Assembly (NCBI GenBank): GCA_019359275.1
Contig: JAHHHP010000006.1
Coordinates: forward strand, 62,001 to 126,000
Direction of reading: 5' to 3'
Origin: Myxacorys chilensis ATA2-1-KO14
Lineage (GTDB): Bacteria; Cyanobacteriota; Cyanobacteriia; Leptolyngbyales; Leptolyngbyaceae
Length of the DNA: 64,000 nt
Below the pieces are notes generated by a model. The model searched no databases and had not been told where the DNA came from. It saw nothing but the letters and a program-made list of their open reading frames with translations. Shown piece after piece: positions 44,192-54,269 of the stretch (the first letter of the stretch is position 1; every line of letters starts with the position of its first letter). The translations under genes and the position numbers were made by a program.

Positions 44192-45109
44192 ATGAAACTC
44201 TCAATTCGTCGTTATTCGACTCTTCTCTTTACCGGAAGCCTTTTGATGAGTGCAGCATTGCCTCAAGTCGCAATCGGTGCAACCTTGCCAAAAGCAATGC
44301 CCGCTCAAGCTGTGTCAGAAGCATACGCTTCAAATCGTTTGCAATTCCAAAGCCGTTTGCCCTTACAGGAATCACAGAGCGATTGGCTCAGCCAAGCTCC
44401 AACGGACTTGGAGCGCTCGACTAATGCTCTTCCCCCGATCGTGGCTCGCCGTGTTAAACGAGAAATTTCTCGTAGCTTCAACATTCCTGTTGCAAAACTG
44501 CGAACTACAGCCGCCCAAGCACGGACGTGGAATGGCTGTTTAGGACTGCCCGATCCTCTTGCATTTTGTACCATGATTGCCCTTCCTGGATGGCAGGTCG
44601 TTGTGACTGGGCAACAGCAGAGTTGGGTTTATCACACCACTCAAGATGGCTCCCAGATCCGACTCAATGAAACGGCAAGTCTCCCCCAAGGATCAGAAAT
44701 TGTTCCTAGCTTCTTGCCAGACGATCAGATCACGCCGATTTCAGATGAATCGGTCGTGTTTCAAGCCGTAACCCAAGGTGGCATTACAGGAAGAACAGTC
44801 GTTACAAAGCTAACGGCTGAAGGAACTGTGTCTCAGCAAACAATCACCCCTAACATTCGTTCTCAACCTGTGATTCTCAAGCGCGTCACACCTGGGCAAG
44901 TAGCTGCATTTATACAACAAGTCGAGCAACAAAAACTGAACCACTTGAATCGTCTCCGGTATCTTCTCAATCGAGGAGCGGACTTAACGACTACGCAGAT
45001 CAGTACGAGAAGCGGACTAGCAGTCGAGTTTACAGATGTCGAGCCTAATCAATTGCCGTTAGCGTTGCAGGAAGTCAACAGCCTCTGGCAAGCGTTGATC
45101 CGATCGTAA
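44192..45109 (+). CDS. Secreted protein of unknown function
   Basis: 305 residues from ATG 44192, chosen because a clean signal peptide (MKLSIRRYSTLLF...AIGA) begins there. A conserved-looking domain at residues about 85-165 contains helix RRVKREISRSFNIPVAKLR, TAAQARTWNGCLGLPDPLAFC with two cysteines likely to form a disulfide, and LPGWQVVVTGQQQSWVYHT. The C-terminal half is beta-rich, then helical. I have seen this domain type only as uncharacterised cyanobacterial exported proteins. No function is proposed. Confidence 0.7.
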   Translation: MKLSIRRYSTLLFTGSLLMSAALPQVAIGATLPKAMPAQAVSEAYASNRLQFQSRLPLQESQSDWLSQAPTDLERSTNALPPIVARRVKREISRSFNIPVAKLRTTAAQARTWNGCLGLPDPLAFCTMIALPGWQVVVTGQQQSWVYHTTQDGSQIRLNETASLPQGSEIVPSFLPDDQITPISDESVVFQAVTQGGITGRTVVTKLTAEGTVSQQTITPNIRSQPVILKRVTPGQVAAFIQQVEQQKLNHLNRLRYLLNRGADLTTTQISTRSGLAVEFTDVEPNQLPLALQEVNSLWQALIRS

Positions 45110-45307
45110 GCGAAGGTGCGATCGCAGCCAGGACTACATCGAGCAACCGCTACGCATTGATCAACAAGACGTACTGCTATTGAAGTGAATAGAGGAGTGG
45201 CTACATTTTTCTGATGCAAGTTTAATGATTGAATAGAACCAATCAGCTTGTTGCATATTCAATTAAATGTTCATTCACCTCACCCCGATGATGTCAAGCA
45301 AGAACCT

Positions 45308-45856
45308 ATGGCATTAGTACATACAATTTTGGCGGTCTTAGTCGAGCAGCCCTGTAGCGGATATGACTTGAGAAAGCGGTTTGAAGGCTCGGTCGGGTTC
45401 TTTTGGAAAACTAGCTTTCAACAGATCTATCGAGAGTTGACCAAATTAGAAGAACAGGGACTATTACAGTCTCAAGTTGTCCAACAGGAGAATCGCCCCG
45501 ATAAGAAGATTTATTCGGTCACTGAAGCGGGTAAGCAGTATTTAAGGGATTGGATCACTCACCCGTCTGAAGTCAGTTCCTTGAAAGATGATCTATTGGT
45601 AAAGCTGTTTGCTGGATATTTAGTGCCTACGCAGACGATCGTAGCGGAGCTAGAGCAACATCGACAGCAACACTTGCAACAGTTATCAACCTATCAAGGA
45701 ATCGAGCAACGCTATTTTGAGAACCCAGATGCCCTTTCTACACAGAGCAAGTTTCAATACATGACGCTACGCTACGGCATTCGGCAGGAGATGGAATGGT
45801 TGAACTGGTGCGATGAGGCAATTCAGTTTTTGAGCATACCGCACGAACACTGCTAA
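45308..45856 (+). CDS. PadR family transcriptional regulator
   Basis: 182 residues from ATG 45308. N-terminal winged helix (HTILAVLVEQPCSGYDLRKRFEGSVGFFWKTSFQQIYREL, with the GYDL and IY.EL marks of the family), then the C-terminal dimerisation domain (LRDWI ... LLVKLFAGYL ... RYGIRQEMEWLNWCDEA). Such repressors often sense phenolic or hydrophobic ligands. Its targets are not evident. It is tail to tail with the MFS transporter gene, about 70 bases apart. Confidence 0.88.
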   Translation: MALVHTILAVLVEQPCSGYDLRKRFEGSVGFFWKTSFQQIYRELTKLEEQGLLQSQVVQQENRPDKKIYSVTEAGKQYLRDWITHPSEVSSLKDDLLVKLFAGYLVPTQTIVAELEQHRQQHLQQLSTYQGIEQRYFENPDALSTQSKFQYMTLRYGIRQEMEWLNWCDEAIQFLSIPHEHC

Positions 45857-45927
45857 TGCCACGGACGACGGCTCAATCCTATTGATCCAGTAGAGTGATT
45901 ACAGTCGAAATTTTGCACCCCGATTAA

Positions 45928-47322
45928 TTACATCTCTTCCAACTCCATCCCTTTGGTTTCCTTAATGAAAAAGGCAACGAAAAAGATCGAGATTGCGGCA
46001 GCTAGTGTGTAAAGACCATAGGCAGTACCCAAGCCGAAATATTGCAATAGCGGAGGAAACGTTGTAGAGACAATAAAGTTGGCTATCCACTGAGCCGCCG
46101 CTGCGATCGACAATGCCGCCGCGCGAATCTTGTTATTAAACATTTCTCCTAGTAGCACCCAGACTACAGGCCCCCAGGAGAACCCGAAGCAGAACACGTA
46201 GAGGTTGGCGGCGAGAAGAGCGATAATGCCTGACGACCCAGCCAACGTAGGGTTGCCTGCCGCATCCACCTGAGCCTGCCCAAAAATAACGGTCAGTATC
46301 CCTAGAGTGATGGTCATGCCAACCGAGCCTAGCAGGAGCAAGGGTTTGCGACCAAATTTATCTATAGAAGAAATTGCAATCAGGGTTGTAATAATGTTGA
46401 CGGCTCCGGTCAGCACAGTGAGCTTGAGGGAGTCTTGTTCAGAGAAACCAACAGCTCTCCACAACACGCTGCTGTAGTAGAAGATCACATTAATGCCAAC
46501 GAACTGCTGCAGTACCGATAAGCCGATACCTACCCAAACGATCGGTAACAGCCTGTTGTTTCTGCCTAACAAGTCAGAAAAGTTGGGCTTGCGCTCTCGT
46601 AGGACTGTTTCCCGAATTTCCTCAATCTTTGACTGGACATTGCCTCCCAAAATCTTGCCAAGAACGGAAGATGCTTCTTGTTCCCGTCCTTGGGCGACCA
46701 AGTAGCGGGGGGATTCGGGAATCGATAGGGCTGCCATTCCATAAAGTACGGCTGGAAAGGCTTCTGTCCAAAACATCCAGCGCCAAGCGGCAACTCCGAA
46801 CAAGAATGGCAATTCTGCTGAACCGGCTGATACAGCAATAAAGTAGTCGGTCAGTAAGGCAATGAAGATCCCAACAACGATCGCGAGTTGCTGAAGTGAT
46901 CCAAGCCGTCCTCTCAAGTTGGAGGGAGAACACTCGGCAATGTAGGCGGGCGCAATCACGCTGGCAGCTCCAACGGCAAGCCCACCTAACGCCCTCCAAA
47001 GAATAAAATCCCAAATAGTGAAGGCTATTCCAGAACCAATGGCACTAATGGTAAACAGCACGGATGCGATGACCATTGCCTTGACTCGGCCATAACGGTC
47101 TGCGATTTGTCCAGCACAGAAGGCTCCGATCGCAGATGCTAATAGCGCTAAAGACACTGCAAGACCTGTGAGCCAACTGGTGGCATTGTAGGCTTTTGTC
47201 AAAGCAGCGACCGCACCGTTGACCACAGCAGTGTCAAACCCAAACAAAAAACCGCCGAGAGCCGCAGCCCCAGCGATCAAAATGACATAGTATGTGCCAG
47301 CTTTACGAGTTGTAGAGGACAT
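45928..47322 (-). CDS. Sugar-porter family MFS transporter
   Basis: 464 residues, twelve transmembrane helices. Sugar porter marks are present: GGFLFGFDTAVVNGAV in TM1, DRYGRVKAM and DKFGRKPLLL after TM2 and TM8, PESPRYLV after TM6, and the QQFVGINVIFYYSS motif in TM7 that lines the hexose site. Probably a proton-coupled hexose importer. A 7-bp inverted repeat TATCCTA / TAGGATA (47512-47530) lies about 190 bases upstream and might be an operator. Confidence 0.93.
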   Translation of the reverse strand: MSSTTRKAGTYYVILIAGAAALGGFLFGFDTAVVNGAVAALTKAYNATSWLTGLAVSLALLASAIGAFCAGQIADRYGRVKAMVIASVLFTISAIGSGIAFTIWDFILWRALGGLAVGAASVIAPAYIAECSPSNLRGRLGSLQQLAIVVGIFIALLTDYFIAVSAGSAELPFLFGVAAWRWMFWTEAFPAVLYGMAALSIPESPRYLVAQGREQEASSVLGKILGGNVQSKIEEIRETVLRERKPNFSDLLGRNNRLLPIVWVGIGLSVLQQFVGINVIFYYSSVLWRAVGFSEQDSLKLTVLTGAVNIITTLIAISSIDKFGRKPLLLLGSVGMTITLGILTVIFGQAQVDAAGNPTLAGSSGIIALLAANLYVFCFGFSWGPVVWVLLGEMFNNKIRAAALSIAAAAQWIANFIVSTTFPPLLQYFGLGTAYGLYTLAAAISIFFVAFFIKETKGMELEEM

Positions 47323-47749
47323 GGATACTCCCTTTAAAGTCTAGAAGTGTACAAGCCGCGATGAAGTGCTACGCAGTGGCTGAAAGCTTTCTAGTAAGGC
47401 TATTAGAACTTTTCTGCCTCTCAGTCTGTTTAGGAGTTTTGGCATCCTTTAGAGGTTACTCTATGCAGCGTAGATGCTCTTGTACTCAAGATTAGAGTTA
47501 GCTGACTGAGATATCCTACCCTCTAGGATAGGTTCTAGGGGCTGTTAGAAGTTTTGGAGGTGTTTATGCCGATCTGCGATCGCACGTTCATAGCTTGAGT
47601 GATCAAATGATGCGATCGATAAAACTCCGTACCCATGTTTAATCGACCGAAACATAATCCTCAGTGAACTCTGTGGCATACATAAAAAAGCGTCTGATAT
47701 TCTGTATCAGACGCTTTTCATCAAAGACTATAACTAATGGCGAGCTTAC
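47323..47749. other. Intergenic region upstream of MFS gene
   Basis: About 430 bases. It contains the short inverted repeat at 47512-47530 and, at its far end, the terminator of the next minus-strand gene. No coding evidence. Confidence 0.5.
47686..47718 (-). terminator. Terminator of small helical protein gene
   Basis: Perfect 14-bp stem AAAAGCGTCTGATA / TATCAGACGCTTTT with a 5-base loop. Read on the minus strand it ends in six T residues and lies just after the stop at 47750. Confidence 0.82.
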
Positions 47750-48118
47750 TTAGTTTGATCGTGCGGCGTTATCCTTCAACGCGTCAACGCTCCGCTCAGC
47801 CGTATCAGAATACATCTGTCCAAAATCTTTGACAGCTTCTACGGACTCTTTGCCAATTCGCCCCAGCCGGTCCCCAGACTCGCCTTTTGTCTCGCGAGCT
47901 TCTTTGTTCCATTCCCCGGTCGTTTTGGGTCGATCAGAATTATTTTGATGAGCTATCTTGTCGATCTCTTTGGTTGCAGCCTTGCTACCGCTCTCTAAAT
48001 TGGGATTCGTCGTTAGCAATAGAAAACCAACAAGAGCAACGGCCAAGAAACTTTTAACTTGAAGAGTTTGAAGTAAAGAACCAACGTAAGTAACTGCCTT
48101 AGAAATCAAATCTTTCAT
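47750..48118 (-). CDS. Small anchored charged protein
   Basis: 122 residues from ATG 48118 (the in-frame ATG at 48178 adds 20 residues without similarity to a signal). One hydrophobic segment (FLAVALVGFLLLTT, residues about 24-37), then a polar helical tail with repeated KE/AR and a DR...SVEAVKDFGQMYSDTAERSVDALKDN helix. It resembles cyanobacterial low-temperature or stress-induced small proteins in composition only. It is similar in layout to the protein at 43352. Confidence 0.65.
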   Translation of the reverse strand: MKDLISKAVTYVGSLLQTLQVKSFLAVALVGFLLLTTNPNLESGSKAATKEIDKIAHQNNSDRPKTTGEWNKEARETKGESGDRLGRIGKESVEAVKDFGQMYSDTAERSVDALKDNAARSN

Positions 48119-48276
48119 AATACATTCCATCCATTTTTCAATTGATTGACACAAGCTATAAAACGGTGAACCGCTCAAGGCTCTTACACAGGTCGTGCAA
48201 TTTACTGAGAGGAGCTAGACACTAGCAATCTGAGCAGATTGATGAATCCAAACTAGAATCCAATAACAGCCCGACC

Positions 48277-48438
48277 TTATTGAGCAACACCGTAATAAGC
48301 ACCGGCAGCAACAGCAATTAGAGTGAGGACTCCGATCGAAGTGCTAACGATAAAAAGCAATGAAGGCTTTTGGGGAAGTGGAGTTTCGCTGTCATGCTGA
48401 ACTCCAGGAGTTTTAACTTGATCTGAATCTGTTTTCAT
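48277..48438 (-). CDS. Very small single-helix membrane protein
   Basis: 53 residues: polar N-terminus MKTDSDQVKTPGVQHD followed by one transmembrane helix (LLFIVSTSIGVLTLIAVAAGAYYG) and a short end VAQ. The clear amphipathic division, good stop and position directly upstream of another small membrane-protein gene on the same strand support it. The ribosome binding site is weak. Function unknown. Confidence 0.6.
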   Translation of the reverse strand: MKTDSDQVKTPGVQHDSETPLPQKPSLLFIVSTSIGVLTLIAVAAGAYYGVAQ

Positions 48439-48839
48439 TGTATTGACCACTTTCGTACTGTAATAAGCACTTACTACTGAGTGGCTTCTTCGCCGTTGGT
48501 GAGAAAGCTGTCAGTGAGAAAGCTTCTTCAAAATCAACGTCGTTCTCTTAGTTTGAGTAAGTTCACGACCTTGTACTGTCGTATATCACAGTAGTCAAAC
48601 GCTGCCCTTAACTCTTCCTTCATAAGTAATAAGAAGCCAGTGAACGTTTGAAAGACTTTTCAGATTGAGCTTCTCTCTCTAGATACGGAGGAAATTTTCT
48701 AATAAAGTAAAATATCTGAACTGCAATTAGCACAACGCGCAACTTTAGAGGAAACGACTTTGCAGGCTCCGAAGAATCACGCCATTCCTTTAAATTGCAC
48801 TGTGCGCTGATCACACTGGCCTACTAATTTTTTCTGGCA
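48439..48839. other. Intergenic region
   Basis: About 400 bases. A minus-strand frame of 64 codons (48620-48814) has no ribosome binding site or recognised motif and is not called. Nothing else is seen. Confidence 0.45.
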
Positions 48840-49526
48840 TCACTGCTTTGTAGAAGGCGCAGGAGACGCAGGAGGCGGCCCATCGGAAGCTGGAGCCGTT
48901 GACGCTGCTGGAGAAGCACCAGGAGAAGGAGAGGCACTCGGAGATGGGGTTTGATTTCCAGATTGAATGACGAGAGGGACTCCATATCCGCCGCTTGTGC
49001 CTTCCGTCACGAGTTGCCTGGGATTCGTGGTTGAGCGAGTTTGAGCATCAGCGAGATTGCGCTGATATTGAGATAGTTTTTGCCTGACAGTCGAGTTTTG
49101 ATTAGCGATCGGTTTGAGGAGCGCGATCGCTTTTTGCCATTGGCTCACGGCCAGTAGCCAATCGTCTTTAGATTGAGCCGATTCTGCCAAGCTTGAAGCA
49201 CTCACCGCTTTATCATCTGCCTGTTCCAGAAGTGCGGCAAGATCCGCTTGAGAGAGCTTCTTTCCAAGTTTGACAGCAATGACTGTCCGAACCGGAGCGC
49301 CATTACTGGTGAGCGGCGCGATCGCTGGACTCGGAGTTACGATCGTATAGCCTTTCTTCTCAAACGGGAGCGGCTCCACTGGGCGCGGAGTCGGAGGCGA
49401 CGAGTAAGCGGTAGGCAAGGTCGAACAACCTCCCATCAGCACCATCAGCGCAAGGCTGGCAGGCTTGATCCAGCCGTCTCTTTGGAAGTTGCGCCTTGCG
49501 CTAATCGTACGGTTAGAAGCAGACAT
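48840..49526 (-). CDS. Predicted lipoprotein with helical domain
   Basis: 228 residues. Signal with lipobox LMGGC (Cys34), Pro-rich linker, a helical segment (about 85-170) of the kind LAALLEQADDKAVSASSLAESAQSKDDWLLAVSQWQKAIALL that resembles a single TPR-like repeat, and a low-complexity Pro/Ser/Ala tail. It is anchored to the membrane facing periplasm or lumen. Function unknown. It is divergent from crtQ. Confidence 0.75.
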   Translation of the reverse strand: MSASNRTISARRNFQRDGWIKPASLALMVLMGGCSTLPTAYSSPPTPRPVEPLPFEKKGYTIVTPSPAIAPLTSNGAPVRTVIAVKLGKKLSQADLAALLEQADDKAVSASSLAESAQSKDDWLLAVSQWQKAIALLKPIANQNSTVRQKLSQYQRNLADAQTRSTTNPRQLVTEGTSGGYGVPLVIQSGNQTPSPSASPSPGASPAASTAPASDGPPPASPAPSTKQ

Positions 49527-49652
49527 CGACGATTACACCATTTCACTACTGCTCGTTATTGTGCCTTCATCTTCTGGTTTGATCGCATCTGCTTCCCTTG
49601 GTTCTGCATTACCGTTAAAATCTGTAAAGGATGTTGTAGGTGAGATTACGGA

Positions 49653-51122
49653 ATGCGTGTTGCGATCGTTGGGGCAGGATTGGCAGGGTTAGCGGCGGCG
49701 GTAGAACTGGTAGACGCAGGACACGAGGTTGAACTTTTTGAAGCTCGTCCGTTTGTGGGCGGTAAGGTGGGTAGCTGGGTTGATGCCAACGGCAACCATA
49801 TTGAAATGGGCCTGCACGTCTTCTTCAACAACTACTACAACTTGTTTGCTCTACTAAAGAAAATTGGCGCATTTGAGAATTTGCTGCCCAAAGAGCATGT
49901 GCATACCTTCGTTAATCGAGGCGGCGAGATTAGTACGCTCGATTTTCGGTTTTTGCTCGGTGCACCGTTTCATGGACTGAAAGCATTTTTTACCACCGGA
50001 CAATTAACGCTACAAGACAAAGTACAGAATGCGATCGCGCTGGGCACAAGTCCGATTGTTCCGGGTTTGGTGAATGCTGATGTCGCTATGAAAATGATTC
50101 GCGACCTTGACGATATTAGCTTTGCCGATTGGTTTCGCCGTCACGGTGGATCGCAGAATAGTCTCAAGCGGATGTGGGATCCGATCGCGCTAGCGCTTGG
50201 CTTCATTGATACCGAAGAGATTTCGGCGCGATGTATGTTGACGATCTTTATGATGTTCGCCTCTAAAACAGAGGCATCGCGGCTGAATCTGCTGGCTGGA
50301 TCGCCTGCGGAATATCTGGTCAAACCAATTGTTCAATACATTGAGTCAAAAGGGGCAACGGTTCATACCCGTCGCCAAACGCGCAAAATTCTATTTGAGG
50401 GCGAAGGCGAGAATACAAAAGTAACTGGATTAGCCATTGCCAACGGTGACTCAGAAGCGATCGTGACTGCCGACGTTTACCTTGCTGCCTGCGATGTTCC
50501 TGGCATCCAGCGCCTTTTGCCCAAAGAATGGCGCACCATCAAATCCTTCGACAACATCTACAAGCTCGAAGCGGTTCCGGTGGCTACGGTTCAAATGCGA
50601 TTTGATGGTTGGGTGACAGAATTGAGCGATCCGGAAGCGCGTCAACAAGTTGACCATGCGGCGGGCATTGATAACTTGCTCTATAGTGCCGATGCCGACT
50701 TCTCGTGTTTTGCAGATTTAGCGCTCTCAAGCCCGAAAGACTACTACCGAGAAGGGCAAGGCTCACTCATGCAGGTTGTGCTGACGCCTGGTGATCCGTT
50801 TGTGCCCATGAGTAATGACGCGATCGCGCAACATGCTCTGAAGCAAATTCACGATCTGTTCCCTTCCTCTCGTGAACTAAATATGACTTGGTTTAACGTG
50901 GTCAAACTCGCACAATCGCTGTATCGCGAAAATCCGGGCATGGAGCCTTATCGCCCCACTCAAAAAACGCCCGTTTCCAACTTCTTCTTAGCAGGTAGCT
51001 ACACTGCACAAGACTACATCGATAGTATGGAAGGCGCGACGATCTCCGGTAAGCAAGCGGCACAAGCCATTCTTGAACCGACAGGTCATAAAGTTCAGGG
51101 TGTAGGATTGTTCAAGTACTAA
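49653..51122 (+). CDS. crtQ: Zeta-carotene desaturase (CrtP/CrtQ type)
   Basis: 489 residues. N-terminal FAD dinucleotide motif [10 protein letters not shown] (residues 7-16), then [13 protein letters not shown]. The ZDS-specific stretch [19 protein letters not shown] and the C-terminal FAD-binding [22 protein letters not shown] are present. It converts zeta-carotene to lycopene isomers at the membrane with plastoquinone as acceptor. The next gene is the SRPBCC protein 28 bases downstream, the same pair as slr0940-slr0941 in Synechocystis. Confidence 0.95.
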   Translation: MRVAIVGAGLAGLAAAVELVDAGHEVELFEARPFVGGKVGSWVDANGNHIEMGLHVFFNNYYNLFALLKKIGAFENLLPKEHVHTFVNRGGEISTLDFRFLLGAPFHGLKAFFTTGQLTLQDKVQNAIALGTSPIVPGLVNADVAMKMIRDLDDISFADWFRRHGGSQNSLKRMWDPIALALGFIDTEEISARCMLTIFMMFASKTEASRLNLLAGSPAEYLVKPIVQYIESKGATVHTRRQTRKILFEGEGENTKVTGLAIANGDSEAIVTADVYLAACDVPGIQRLLPKEWRTIKSFDNIYKLEAVPVATVQMRFDGWVTELSDPEARQQVDHAAGIDNLLYSADADFSCFADLALSSPKDYYREGQGSLMQVVLTPGDPFVPMSNDAIAQHALKQIHDLFPSSRELNMTWFNVVKLAQSLYRENPGMEPYRPTQKTPVSNFFLAGSYTAQDYIDSMEGATISGKQAAQAILEPTGHKVQGVGLFKY

Positions 51123-51150
51123 TTGAGTTGCTCACTAACTGATTTGCTTT

Positions 51151-51603
51151 ATGTCTGACTGGTTGGAACACACGGTTCAAGTTGAAGTTGAGGCTCCGAT
51201 CGATCAAGTTTGGAGTCTCTGGTCGGACTTAGAACAAATGCCCAAGTGGATGAAATGGATTGAGTCAGTAACGGTGTTGCCGGAAGATCCAGAACTGTCG
51301 CGCTGGAAATTGGCGACGGGTGGACTTGAATTTAGCTGGAAGTCCCGGATTACCAAGAAGATTCCGAATCAGATTATTCAATGGGAATCGGTTGATGGAT
51401 TGCCGAATCGGGGGGCAATTCGGTTCTACGATCGCGGCGATCGCGGCAGCATTGTCAAAATGAGCATTGCCTATGCGATTCCTGGATTTCTCGGTCAGTT
51501 GATGGACAACCTTTTTCTCGGTCGCGCAGTCGAGGCAACGCTAAAGTCGGACTTGGAGCGCTTTAGAGCCTATGCGCTCAATGCTCAAAGCACGGCGATC
51601 TAG
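51151..51603 (+). CDS. SRPBCC (START-like) protein next to crtQ
   Basis: 150 residues. Polyketide cyclase/dehydrase-type START fold: VQVEVEAPIDQVWSLWSDLEQMPKWMKWIESV at the start and a C-terminal helix. It binds a hydrophobic ligand in this fold. The conserved position after crtQ suggests help in carotenoid handling, which is inference. The gene ends 14 bases from the convergent TPR gene. Confidence 0.87.
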   Translation: MSDWLEHTVQVEVEAPIDQVWSLWSDLEQMPKWMKWIESVTVLPEDPELSRWKLATGGLEFSWKSRITKKIPNQIIQWESVDGLPNRGAIRFYDRGDRGSIVKMSIAYAIPGFLGQLMDNLFLGRAVEATLKSDLERFRAYALNAQSTAI

Positions 51604-51617
51604 GCTCAATCGAAAGC

Positions 51618-53099
51618 CTAAGATGGGCATTGACGATTTGCTCTTCTTACATATTCAATAGTTCCTTCGTTAGCTGGTGGTGGAAGAGTAGCGGCTTTAC
51701 GCAAATCTTCTCTCGCACCTGCTGCGTCTCCTACTAGAGTCCGGACTTTGCTGCGCTGCTTATAGACGAAGCGCTCTTCTGGCGCTAAGCGAATGGCTTC
51801 GGTGAAGTCAGCGATCGCACCCTCAAAGTCCTTCATCTCCAAACGCAAACTTCCACGCTGCGAATAATCCCAGAACAGCAACTTGTCTGAATCCTCAAAT
51901 CGAATCGCTTGCGTAAGATCAGCGATCGCGCCTTGCTTGTCAGCTAGGTTAGCGCGTAACCCTGCTCGACTTCTATACCCCTGTCTGTCACAAGGAAGCA
52001 GTTGAATGATTCGGGTGTAGTCTGCTAATGCTCCTTGCTTGTCTCCAATGTCGGCTTGATATCTAGCTCGGATTGCATATAGAGCATCATCATCAGGCTT
52101 AAGCTGAATCGCCTCGCTAGAAGCTGCGATCGCAGCTTTCAGATATCCCATCTGCTCATGAACTTCAGCTTGTAATGTATATGTATCAACGATGTCAGGA
52201 TAAGTATTATCAGGATTAGACCGTTTGATGCGCCGTATTTCAGCATAGTCTGCGATCACGCCTCGAAAGTCACGAATATCCCCTCGCGCTGAAGCACGAC
52301 TGTGATACAGGAAAGCATCATTCGGATTCAATTGAATTGCTTTTGTGTAATCTGCGATCGCACCTTGAAAGTCTTTCCGACGAGAACGAAGGTAAGCTCG
52401 GTGGGCATAGGCTTCATTGTCGTTAGGATTTATTTGTACCGCTAGCAATTCATCTTGAGTCGCACCTTGGAGATCGCCTAGCTCGGCTTTGATAGTAGCG
52501 CGATTGAAATAAGCGTAAATGCTTTTTGGGTTAATGCGAATGACTTGAGTGAAGTCCGCGATCGCGCCCTTAAAGTCCTCTTCATCACGCCGTAGGTTAG
52601 CACGGCTAAAGTAAGCCTCTTCATGGTTTGGATTGAGGCGAATGGCTTGATCGAAATCCCGGAGCGCTACTTGTCTTCCCTCACCAGAGTTCATCTGAAT
52701 CCATCCACGCTGGTAGTAAGCGTCAGCAGAATTTGGCTGTAAACGGATCACCTCTGTAAGATCTGCGATCGCGCCCTCAAAATCTGCTCCTTCGTACTCG
52801 CCCTTCTCATCGGGCTGATACTTTGCGAGAGCACGTTGATAATAAGCATCGGCAAAATCGGGTTTTAGGCGAATGGCGGTTGTGAAATCTGCGATCGCGT
52901 CCTTAAAGTCTTTTGCTCGAACCTTGCGCAATCCTAGTTCGTAAAAGCTTTGCGGAGTGGGTCGAGTGGTTGCTGGAACAGATGGTTCTTGAGCCTTAGT
53001 TAAAGGTGGAATCCCTAAACAAATAGCGGTAATCAGACAAACTACAAGAGATCGACGCAAAGAGCAACTCCGAAGGAATCGTAAGCTGTAGAAGATCAT
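51618..53099 (-). CDS. Secreted TPR protein
   Basis: 493 residues. Signal peptide (MIFYSLRFLRSCSLRRSLVVCLITAICLG... to about residue 36), then roughly eleven tetratricopeptide repeats of the pattern AIADFT.AIRLNP.....YY.RA. This is a protein-protein interaction scaffold in periplasm or lumen. The partial TPR gene at the right end of the window has the same type of repeat. Confidence 0.92.
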   Translation of the reverse strand: MIFYSLRFLRSCSLRRSLVVCLITAICLGIPPLTKAQEPSVPATTRPTPQSFYELGLRKVRAKDFKDAIADFTTAIRLKPDFADAYYQRALAKYQPDEKGEYEGADFEGAIADLTEVIRLQPNSADAYYQRGWIQMNSGEGRQVALRDFDQAIRLNPNHEEAYFSRANLRRDEEDFKGAIADFTQVIRINPKSIYAYFNRATIKAELGDLQGATQDELLAVQINPNDNEAYAHRAYLRSRRKDFQGAIADYTKAIQLNPNDAFLYHSRASARGDIRDFRGVIADYAEIRRIKRSNPDNTYPDIVDTYTLQAEVHEQMGYLKAAIAASSEAIQLKPDDDALYAIRARYQADIGDKQGALADYTRIIQLLPCDRQGYRSRAGLRANLADKQGAIADLTQAIRFEDSDKLLFWDYSQRGSLRLEMKDFEGAIADFTEAIRLAPEERFVYKQRSKVRTLVGDAAGAREDLRKAATLPPPANEGTIEYVRRANRQCPS

Positions 53100-53213
53100 T
53101 AGAATTCTGACAAGTTTCTAGAGCTTAATTTTCCCCAAACTCTGTAGCTCAAAGCAATATGCAGCCTTGAACTTAACGGGATGTTGATATGCGACTCTAA
53201 TTGGAAACAGAGC

Positions 53214-54269
53214 TTATTTGCTTGTCGCCGAACCCGGTTGAGCCTGAGCCACCTGAAGCGACTTTGCTAATTCTGCCACGGCTGTCTCTAACGCAAGCCC
53301 CGCATCCATCGCGACCCAACCTTCCGTTGTTTCTTGTCGAAACTCAAAGTGGAGGTGCGGCCCGGTAGAATTTCCTGTACTTCCCACTCGCCCGATCGCA
53401 TTTCCCTGCTTAATCACCTCACCCGGTTTCACAAACACTTCAGACAGGTGAGCGTACAGAGTCTGCTGGCTACCCTGACCATGCTCTAGCGCCACTGCCA
53501 ATCCATATCCGCCAAAAAAGTCCGCCATAATCACGCGACCCGTTAAAGCGGCTAAGACAGGCGTTCCCATTGGCGCACCGAGATCCGTTCCAGAATGGAA
53601 GCGGCTATTTCCGGTGATGGGGTGAATGCGCCAGCCAAATAAAGACGTGATCGAGGCGGGAAGCGACAACGGAAACAGCAGCTTTATATCGCCATTACCA
53701 ACTTGCCCGATCGGTCTGACCGTGCGATTGTAATAGGCTTTTACCGTACTGTAGGCTTGTCCCACTGACGGAGTGTAGGGCGCTTCAACCTGTGCTGATT
53801 CCCCAGAACTCCAGCCGATTCCACTAGAGGATAAACGAATGGGTCCCACTTGCACTGGAGCCACACTCACCGCGTCTCTCGATGACCAAGCGGGAGCGCT
53901 ATATTCTGGAGCAGGTTGCGATCGACGGGAAATGGTTCTTTCAGAGTTCCGTTCTGCACTGATTGCAGGTGTTTCGTAACGTTCCGTTGCACCTAAGCTG
54001 TAATCGGTGCGATCGATGAATGAACCTGCATCTCCACCGCTAGCCTCATTAGGAGCAACAGATGGCTCTGGTAACGCCTCGGCGGGGGCAGAAGGAGCAG
54101 GAGCCGTTGGTACAGCAAGGTCAGGCTGCGCCGCAGGAAGAGTATCGATCGCCTCTTGTGCCAAGCCGCTGCTTGTACTCAATACGACTATCCCAACGAT
54201 CCATCCTAAACCCTGTAGCCACAGTAAACGTCGAGCCAGAAATGTCTGAGCGGCAGTGCGAAGAGTCAT
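53214..54269 (-). CDS. M23 family metallopeptidase with disordered linker
   Basis: 351 residues from ATG 54269 (AGGA upstream; the frame is open to 54299). A signal anchor is followed by about 170 residues rich in Pro, Ala and Ser. The LytM domain begins near residue 215: GWRIHPITGNSRFHSGTDLGAP (HxxxD), GGYGLAVALEHG, GSTGNSTGPHLHFEFR (HxH). It is a peptidoglycan endopeptidase, longer than the M23 protein at 8653. Confidence 0.9.
   Translation of the reverse strand: MTLRTAAQTFLARRLLWLQGLGWIVGIVVLSTSSGLAQEAIDTLPAAQPDLAVPTAPAPSAPAEALPEPSVAPNEASGGDAGSFIDRTDYSLGATERYETPAISAERNSERTISRRSQPAPEYSAPAWSSRDAVSVAPVQVGPIRLSSSGIGWSSGESAQVEAPYTPSVGQAYSTVKAYYNRTVRPIGQVGNGDIKLLFPLSLPASITSLFGWRIHPITGNSRFHSGTDLGAPMGTPVLAALTGRVIMADFFGGYGLAVALEHGQGSQQTLYAHLSEVFVKPGEVIKQGNAIGRVGSTGNSTGPHLHFEFRQETTEGWVAMDAGLALETAVAELAKSLQVAQAQPGSATSK

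Noticed and set aside
48620..48814. 64-codon minus-strand frame
   Set aside because: No recognisable sequence or start signal. A neighbouring 53-codon frame at 48277 is far better supported.
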